Source: Lentimicrobiaceae bacterium
GTDB lineage: Bacteria > Bacteroidota > Bacteroidia > Bacteroidales > SKPS01
Length of the DNA: 6,343 nt
Reading direction: 5' to 3'
Assembly: GCA_007119395.1 (NCBI GenBank)
Contig: SKPS01000224.1
Span: forward strand, 1-6,343
Shown here: piece by piece, positions 1 through 4,397 of the stretch
Position numbering within the stretch: position 1 is the first letter of the stretch
Layout of the letters: each line of letters starts with the position of its first letter
Made by a program: the position numbers and the translations under genes
Notes under the pieces: generated by a model
What the model was told of the DNA's origin: nothing
The model's input: only the letters and a program-made list of their open reading frames with translations
Database searches by the model: none

Positions 1-2
1 CA

Positions 3-62
3 CCAGGAAGTATTGGTTTTGAAGGAGTCGTTTCGAGGTCTCATACAGAAAAGGGTATTTGA
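3..62 (+). CDS. possible C-terminal tail of an upstream gene (partial)
   Basis: Reading from base 3 gives an open frame, PGSIGFEGVVSRSHTEKGI, closed by TGA at 60-62. The last A of this stop is the first base of the ATG at 62-64 (TGATG), an arrangement typical of translationally coupled neighbours. The fragment is only 19 codons, so no family can be named. The frame starting at base 1 is also open, but it would run 43 bp into the next gene, to a TGA at 102-104, and is less attractive. If the call is right, the molybdenum-carrier-like gene is the second or later gene of an operon entering from the left. This would also explain why no promoter is visible in front of it. Confidence 0.27.
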   Translation, partial: PGSIGFEGVVSRSHTEKGI

Positions 63-556
63 TGTTACGAAAAATCATATCGGGCGGTCAGACAGGTGTT
101 GACCGTATTGCGTTGGATGTTGCCTTGGAGTTGGGTTTGGAGATTGGTGGTTGGTGTCCACCTGGGCGTGAGGCACTGGATGGCACCATCCCTTTGCGTT
201 ATCCGTTGAAGGAGACGCCCTGTGAGTTCAGCCCCGAAGCACCTGACGTGCCACGATCGCAACGCACTGAATGGAATGTCCGTGACAGCGATGGCACGCT
301 GGTGATACTCCCCGCCTCGCAAGCTCCTGATCCCGGCACACAAACCACCATCATGATGGCTGATAAAATGAATAAGCCTTGCTATGTGGTTGATCCGACT
401 GATTATGAAAATACTGAACAGGTGTGCCTTTGGATGCGAGAAATGCAGATCAGTACATTAAACGTGGCAGGTCCATCAGAAAAAACCTACCCCGGAATAG
501 AACGTGTAGCCGGGAAGTGGCTGCGTGTTTTCCTGGTCAGAGTGGTATCAGGTTGA
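62..556 (+). CDS. YpsA/SLOG-fold putative molybdenum carrier protein
   Basis: This 164-residue cytoplasmic protein belongs to the 'putative molybdenum carrier' family of Rossmann-like YpsA/SLOG proteins, which are thought to bind a nucleotide-like ligand or molybdenum cofactor. Its exact biochemical role is not settled. Counting from the ATG at 62, it shows the N-terminal glycine-rich motif SGGQTGVDR (7-15), the loop GGWCPPGREALDGTIP (29-44), the signature TEWNVRDSDGTLVI (69-82) and a C-terminal LNVAGPSEKTYPGI (133-146). The family has a very similar LNVAGPRES-PGI stretch. The length is normal for a single-domain member, and there is no signal peptide or membrane segment. A TTG at 59 could add one residue, but the ATG at 62 is preferred because it overlaps the possible upstream stop codon. 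The family call is firm. A role in molybdenum cofactor handling is only the family label, and no molybdenum genes are visible nearby. Confidence 0.88.
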   Translation: MLRKIISGGQTGVDRIALDVALELGLEIGGWCPPGREALDGTIPLRYPLKETPCEFSPEAPDVPRSQRTEWNVRDSDGTLVILPASQAPDPGTQTTIMMADKMNKPCYVVDPTDYENTEQVCLWMREMQISTLNVAGPSEKTYPGIERVAGKWLRVFLVRVVSG

Positions 557-596
557 TGATCAGTGAGATGTAGCTCATAGCTGCCCCGCCCGGGCT

Positions 597-627
597 CCAT
601 GATCCTTCATGGTTTAGAATTTTTTTT
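597..627 (+). terminator. likely intrinsic terminator after the molybdenum-carrier-like gene
   Basis: CCATGA (597-602) and TCATGG (607-612) form a perfect 6-bp stem with a TCCT loop, followed by TTTAGAA and a run of eight T at 620-627. It lies about 40 bp past the stop of the upstream gene and just before a promoter-like box, which suits a transcription end. The stem is short and only moderately GC-rich, and seven mostly A/T bases separate it from the T run, so its strength is uncertain. Confidence 0.5.
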
Positions 628-628
628 G

Positions 629-636
629 TATCTTCG
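629..636 (+). promoter_or_regulatory. candidate promoter -7 box for the universal stress protein gene
   Basis: TATCTTCG at 629-636, directly after a run of T and G, differs by one base from the Bacteroidota -7 consensus TAnnTTTG. At the expected 19-bp spacing upstream there is only TTCA (606-609), a weak match to the -33 TTTG element. Transcription would start near 643, at the left arm of the inverted repeat described next, leaving a leader of about 200 nt. A perfect TAnnTTTG (TATGTTTG, 723-730) also occurs in this gap, but nothing resembling TTTG lies at the right distance upstream. It is the alternative start site. Confidence 0.4.
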
Positions 637-641
637 TGGTT

Positions 642-708
642 TCAGTGGTACAACAAGCCACAACACCATGCGGTTAACCGTTGCAAAACATGAATGTGCG
701 ACCACTGA
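642..708 (+). repeat. nested inverted repeat in the leader of the universal stress protein gene
   Basis: TCAGTGGT (642-649) is perfectly complementary to ACCACTGA (701-708). Inside this pair, CAC (664-666) can pair with GTG (696-698) and CATG (667-670) with CATG (689-692). At the centre lies the perfect 10-bp palindrome CGGTTAACCG (671-680), which can fold as a CGG/CCG stem with a TTAA loop. Together these could make one long, imperfect hairpin of 67 nt. Because it starts about where transcription is predicted to begin, it could be a 5' leader structure of the mRNA. The outer arms could equally be a DNA-binding site. No known riboswitch or RNA family was recognised. The rest of the 289-bp gap, 709-845, shows only short AT-rich inverted repeats such as GTTTTC/GAAAAC at 804-826. 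Confidence 0.45.
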
Positions 709-845
709 GCACAACAACCATTTATGTTTGCTTCACCAAAGAAGCTCAATGCAATTTCATTGATAAGGGCAATGCCGTACGGTAGAAGCAACCATCCCGT
801 ATGGTTTTCAGGCTTGTTCAGAAAACAATTCATAAACAACTTTAA

Positions 846-1709
846 ATGAGAGAGATGATGAAAAAGAATTTGGTTTTTTTACTCGATGAGCAAGAGTATG
901 CAGCAAGTATGATCCGTTATGCAGCGCCCCTGGCGATGGATTTGGGTGCCAACCTGACCGTTTTACACACGCAACTACCCGTAACTGTGGGTATGCATGG
1001 ATCCATCGGTACCTCTACGGTTGTTGACCCCGGTCACCTTGAGAAAGAGAAACGTTCGATGCAGGAGTTGGTACATGGTATCGTGGGTACATTAGATCCG
1101 AAGACTCGTGCAGTGGTAGAGATCGAATTTCATTCAGAAGTTGGTGCAGCAGTAGAGGTGCTTTCTACGATGGTGACAGAGAAGAGGGTGGATATGATTT
1201 TGCTGCAGGGACAGGCTGATAAGAACTATTGGGTCCAGAAGCCTGTGGCGATGGCCATCATACGTGAAGTGGAATGCCCAGTCTGTATCGTGGAACCCGA
1301 CACCACCTATAAGCCATTAAATAAGATTGTGTATGCCAGTGACCTCAACAAGGAAGATATTACGGCAATGCAGCAATTGGTTCGGCTGACAGCTCCATTT
1401 GCCCCTGAAATATTGGCGGTTCATGTGACCACTGACGCCACCTTTGAAGAGCGCATCAAAGCCGAAGGGTTTGCCGAAGAGACCCGAAAGCAAGTTGGCT
1501 ATGAGAATGTACATGTGACGCTGTTGGCCGACCAGGGCTATTCGTATATTACAGATCTGCTCTCGAATGAAGCGGAACGGTTGAACGCTGTCATGATCGC
1601 TGTGCTTAAAGAGAATCTCAATTTCTTTGAGCGAATATTCCACAAGAGCTTTACCGCTTCCCTGATAGAAACAGCCCGATTGCCTGTAATGGTTTTCAGA
1701 GGATCATAA
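846..1709 (+). CDS. tandem-domain universal stress protein (UspA family)
   Basis: This 287-residue cytoplasmic protein has two consecutive Usp domains, about residues 7-150 and 158-285. Domain 1 opens with KNLVFLLDEQEYAASMIRYA, has the second strand ANLTVLH, and closes with AIIREVECPVCIVEP. Domain 2 opens with LNKIVYASDLNKEDITA, continues with EILAVHV, and closes with SLIETARLPVMVF. The PVxIV/PVMVF endings are the usual last strand of the fold. Universal stress proteins help cells survive starvation or other stresses, often by sensing nucleotides. Neither domain shows the ATP-binding pattern G-2x-G-9x-G-S/T: the corresponding segments are LLQGQADKNYW and IAVLKENLNFFERIF. This suggests a protein that does not bind ATP, as in UspA itself. 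In-frame ATG codons at 846, 855 and 858 all lie before the conserved strand. 846 is the longest choice, and 855 or 858 is equally possible. There is no Shine-Dalgarno sequence; the leader just upstream is A/T-rich. Confidence 0.93.
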   Translation: MREMMKKNLVFLLDEQEYAASMIRYAAPLAMDLGANLTVLHTQLPVTVGMHGSIGTSTVVDPGHLEKEKRSMQELVHGIVGTLDPKTRAVVEIEFHSEVGAAVEVLSTMVTEKRVDMILLQGQADKNYWVQKPVAMAIIREVECPVCIVEPDTTYKPLNKIVYASDLNKEDITAMQQLVRLTAPFAPEILAVHVTTDATFEERIKAEGFAEETRKQVGYENVHVTLLADQGYSYITDLLSNEAERLNAVMIAVLKENLNFFERIFHKSFTASLIETARLPVMVFRGS

Positions 1710-1725
1710 CGGTAAAATCGCTCTT

Positions 1726-1760
1726 TTTGTAGTTCGATGCACGGGTTTTTCTCATCTTTG
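1726..1760 (+). promoter_or_regulatory. candidate promoter for the lipoprotein hydrolase gene
   Basis: CATCTTTG (1753-1760), followed by CAG, differs by one base from the Bacteroidota -7 element TAnnTTTG. TTTG at 1726-1729 could be the -33 element. The 23-bp spacing is slightly long compared with the usual 19-21. Transcription would start near 1767 and give a leader of about 105 nt before the ATG at 1873. That leader contains an AU-rich inverted repeat (CAATA 1767-1771 / TATTG 1782-1786), a run of six G (1802-1807), a run of eight T (1823-1830) and a run of five C (1839-1843). No known regulatory RNA was recognised, and no clear terminator follows the upstream stress-protein gene. Confidence 0.4.
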
Positions 1761-1872
1761 CAGTACCAATATAATAATAACTATTGTATGCCCGTTTCTC
1801 AGGGGGGCGTTGGAGAGGATGGTTTTTTTTGACGTAAACCCCCGTTAAATGAGCCCTGCAAGCTGGTGAATT

Positions 1873-3501
1873 ATGAAAAGAGTATTGCTGGTTTCCCTGT
1901 TGTTTTCTTTGGCGCTTTTGCTGCTTCTCCCTTCCGGTTGTGGTAGGAGAATACGACCTGTTCTGGAGTTACAGAAAGGGGTATGGTATATTTCACCCGA
2001 CCTTGATCTGGCGTTGATGTTCACTCACGACGGTTCAACGGTTCGTGGCGAGTATGTGCGAACCACTTCCGCCCTGGCTGCTCCCATGCCTTTCGAGGGG
2101 CATACGACGCGTCGGGGTGAGCTGGTGATCCCTTTCGTTGACGACCCTGAGCTCACCCTTCGTGGCACGTTGCAGGTTGCACCGTATGGCTACCTCTTTA
2201 CGTCGGCAGATGGAACAGGTTATCGCTTTCGTGCTGAACCCCGTTGGACAATACCCCGTGTGACCGGACGGTACGCCATACCCACTTTTGCGAATGTGAT
2301 CCGTCGGGAAACGGTGTATGGATATGCTCCGGGCTATTATGCCTCCAAGCCGGTACCCGATATGTCTCCGGCGGCATACCCCTCCATCATCCTGAGTGTG
2401 TTACAGGATGTGACTGTTAACTTGTTTCGCGACAGCATCCGGCTCGACATGGATATTTACCGTCCGGCCGAAGACTCGATGGAGAAGAGGCCTCTGTTGG
2501 TGCTGATCCATGGCGGCGCCTTCGTGGTGGGCGACAAGCGCGATGAGCTGGTGAGCCGGCTGGCAACCTATTACGCCCAGTGTGGCTATGTGGTGGCATC
2601 CATCAACTACCGCATGGGGTATCCGTTTATCCCCGGAATGTACTCTCAACTCGAAAGAGCTATTTACCGGGGTGTGCAGGATGTACGCGCCGCGCTGCGA
2701 TTTCTCTCAGACCACAGTACAGAATATGGTATCGACCCCGATCAGGTGATCCTTGCCGGCCATAGTGCCGGTGGCTTTTACAGCCTGCTCACCGCCTTTA
2801 AAAACGAAGGGGAGGAGTGGCCCAGTTCGCTTGGTTCACGCTGGGGACTGCGCCGTGAGCTGGGTTGCCTCGATTGCAGCGGCAACCAACATACCGGTCA
2901 GTACAGTATCATTGGGGTGGTGAACATGTGGGGCGGCATCACCGAACTGGAAATTATTGAACCACACGAAAAGATACCTGTGCTGCTGATCCATGGTACC
3001 GATGACCGGATTGTGCCCTACGGATATGACTTCCCTTTCGCACGAATCGACCGGCGCCTCACCGCTTTCTTCACCCGGCGTATGTATGGCTCTGAACCTA
3101 TCTATCAACACATGCGCAGGCTCGGAATGGAGGTTCGGCTGGTGCCCCTGGAGGATGCTCCCCATGAGCCGCAAAAAGACAATCCGTTAATATTCGACGA
3201 GATACGACATGAGTTGACAAGCTTTATGTTTGAACGCCTCGGCGGTCCCCCTTTGCGACTCACCGGACCGGAAACGGTGAGCACCGCCATGGAACCGGCT
3301 CGCTATATCGTCGCCAACAGAATGGATGAAGAGGTGAGATGGCACGTGCAAGGTGGTGTCATCGTACGACGGGGATATAACTGGGTGGATGTGGTGTGGT
3401 TCGATAACGCAATGCAATACCAGATCACTGCCGCCACTGTGAATTCAATCGGACTGGTGAAAAGAGACAATTTGACGGTGAGCCAACAGTTGCCACTCTA
3501 A
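1873..3501 (+). CDS. lipoprotein alpha/beta-hydrolase (carboxylesterase-like) with PKD-like C-terminal domain
   Basis: The 542-residue protein begins with a lipoprotein-type signal: KR, a leucine-rich core, then LPSGC with Cys23 as the likely lipidated residue. The -3 position is Pro, which is relaxed compared with the usual lipobox. Cys23 is followed by GRR rather than acidic residues, so surface export is not indicated. Residues 32-125 form a beta-rich domain I do not recognise. The catalytic domain (about 180-458) has the oxyanion motif HGGAF (213-217), the nucleophile elbow GHSAGG with Ser298, Asp378 in HGTDDRIVP, and His431 in APHEP. This is a complete Ser-Asp-His triad of the carboxylesterase/feruloyl-esterase-like type. 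Residues 462-542 resemble the PKD-like beta-sandwich of Bacteroidota proteins (RWHVQGGVIVRRG, then WVDVVWF). It probably hydrolyses ester bonds in the periplasm or at the envelope; the substrate is unknown. An in-frame TGA 6 bp upstream fixes ATG 1873 as the first Met. Its neighbours are separately promoted. Confidence 0.88.
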   Translation: MKRVLLVSLLFSLALLLLLPSGCGRRIRPVLELQKGVWYISPDLDLALMFTHDGSTVRGEYVRTTSALAAPMPFEGHTTRRGELVIPFVDDPELTLRGTLQVAPYGYLFTSADGTGYRFRAEPRWTIPRVTGRYAIPTFANVIRRETVYGYAPGYYASKPVPDMSPAAYPSIILSVLQDVTVNLFRDSIRLDMDIYRPAEDSMEKRPLLVLIHGGAFVVGDKRDELVSRLATYYAQCGYVVASINYRMGYPFIPGMYSQLERAIYRGVQDVRAALRFLSDHSTEYGIDPDQVILAGHSAGGFYSLLTAFKNEGEEWPSSLGSRWGLRRELGCLDCSGNQHTGQYSIIGVVNMWGGITELEIIEPHEKIPVLLIHGTDDRIVPYGYDFPFARIDRRLTAFFTRRMYGSEPIYQHMRRLGMEVRLVPLEDAPHEPQKDNPLIFDEIRHELTSFMFERLGGPPLRLTGPETVSTAMEPARYIVANRMDEEVRWHVQGGVIVRRGYNWVDVVWFDNAMQYQITAATVNSIGLVKRDNLTVSQQLPL

Positions 3502-3691
3502 TATCCGGGCACTAACAACCCCCTCTTTGATTTTTTTTTCTTTTAGAGGCAACCTTTTGGCACTTATCGGTGTCATGTATATAAGGGGCATGTTATTTCT
3601 GTGTGCCTCTTTGGTAAGACTCAACACAGCACCAAACACTGATGCACGAATCATAAAAAGCTGTTAATCAAGAACTAAAAAAATTATTGCG
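3502..3691. other. intergenic region with T-tract; no confident promoter
   Basis: Past the hydrolase stop there is a T-rich run (3531-3544) flanked by CCTCT (3522-3526) and AGAGG (3545-3549). It may help end transcription, but the T run would sit in the loop rather than after a stem, so it is not a standard intrinsic terminator. Further on, TTTGGT (3610-3615) and ACCAAA (3631-3636) form a 6-bp inverted repeat that would fall in the leader of the next gene. No good TAnnTTTG element is visible. The 20 bases before the ATG at 3692 are A-rich, as is common at Bacteroidota translation starts. Confidence 0.35.
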
Positions 3692-4372
3692 ATGAAAAGT
3701 TTGTTGTTTTTTGTTTTGATGATGGGCTTGGTCTTCGGAAACGCTACCGCCCAAACACCATGCTGTCCGTATATCGACAGCATTGTTGTAATGCCACCTA
3801 ACCCTACTGATGAGGACACGATCCGTATCGCAACCCGCACCACCTCGCCGGCACTGGGTCACCAGATCTATTACCTGCACTATCTGGTTGACGATACGAT
3901 CTATCTTGAAGGGTGCTTTTACAGCGGGATGCTCACTGCCATCCAGGTGTATGACGACACCTCCGTGATTGGCACGCTGCCTGCCGGAACCTATACCATA
4001 TATTATGTGGGTAAGCTCTCCAACACACCGGAGCTGTGTGAGGTGACGATGTATCAAACCATGACACATACCCTCGTGGTGACCCCATCAATACCCATCT
4101 CTACAGACGATCTGACCGTAACAGATGCGCCAATGTTTCAGGTGTACCCCAACCCGTCCGAAGGGCTGTTCTCAGTGCAAGCAAAGCACCCCGCACAAGA
4201 GGAGATCCAATGGGAGGTGTTTGACCTGAACGGGCGGCTGCTGAAAGCTGGAAATCCCGGGCGGGGCGCTGACAAGTGGAGTGTTGACATGACCTCGTTC
4301 AGCCAAGGCCTCTACATGATGAGAATCACCACGCCACATGGTGTGGATACACAAAAGATTGTGGTAAAATAA
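3692..4372 (+). CDS. secreted protein with T9SS type A C-terminal sorting domain
   Basis: This 226-residue protein has a classic signal peptide: MK, a hydrophobic core, and cleavage after NATA, which leaves Gln21 at the mature N-terminus. Residues 22-133 form a beta-strand-rich, probably Ig-like domain of unknown function. It contains four cysteines: Cys24 and Cys25 in TPCCPY, Cys75 in LEGCFYSG, and Cys116 in PELCEV. They could form two disulfides after export. Residues 148-226 are a clear T9SS type A sorting domain, with VYPNPSEG (151-158), VFDLNGRLL (176-184), the SQGLYMMRI turn (204-212) and the terminal strand TQKIVVK. This domain directs passage through the outer membrane by the type IX system and is normally cleaved off during anchoring or release. 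No catalytic motif was seen, so binding or adhesion is possible but unproven. It converges on the SGNH hydrolase gene, with only 22 bp between the two stop codons. Confidence 0.87.
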   Translation: MKSLLFFVLMMGLVFGNATAQTPCCPYIDSIVVMPPNPTDEDTIRIATRTTSPALGHQIYYLHYLVDDTIYLEGCFYSGMLTAIQVYDDTSVIGTLPAGTYTIYYVGKLSNTPELCEVTMYQTMTHTLVVTPSIPISTDDLTVTDAPMFQVYPNPSEGLFSVQAKHPAQEEIQWEVFDLNGRLLKAGNPGRGADKWSVDMTSFSQGLYMMRITTPHGVDTQKIVVK

Positions 4373-4397
4373 GCTGATACGTATCGATACGGTATCA
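4366..4397 (-). terminator. nested palindrome, likely terminator of the SGNH hydrolase gene
   Basis: The 22-bp gap between convergent genes is built of alternating GATAC/GTATC units: 4376-4380, 4381-4385, 4386-4390 and 4392-4396. The best fold pairs TGATAC (4375-4380) with GTATCA (4392-4397) and continues with GTA/TAC around a TCGA loop, giving about nine base pairs with one bulged base. Read on the minus strand, the stem is followed by GCTTATTTTAC, a U-rich tail, so it suits termination of the minus-strand gene. That gene's TGA stop (4397-4395) lies inside the stem. On the plus strand the stem is followed by CCTTCCGC with no T run, so termination of the plus-strand gene there is less certain. 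Confidence 0.5.

Noticed and set aside
642..839. 65-codon open frame on the minus strand in the 557-845 gap
   Set aside because: It spans the inverted-repeat leader, shows no recognisable domain, and its composition (His, Cys and Trp rich) looks like chance translation.
62..1709. A defence system based on the SLOG-fold protein
   Set aside because: Some SLOG proteins act in nucleotide-signalled defence, but this one carries the molybdenum-carrier family motifs. No effector, nucleotide cyclase or transmembrane partner is adjacent.
3557..3585. TTGGCA (3557-3562), 17 bp, TATAAG (3580-3585): a promoter resembling the E. coli sigma-70 type before the small T9SS cargo gene
   Set aside because: The Bacteroidota primary sigma factor uses TTTG / TAnnTTTG instead, and in AT-rich gaps such matches are common by chance. 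Transcript mapping would be needed to accept it.
3668..4069. 133-codon open frame on the minus strand over the small T9SS cargo gene
   Set aside because: It is antisense to a gene with a signal peptide and sorting domain. Its product resembles no family and has no start context.
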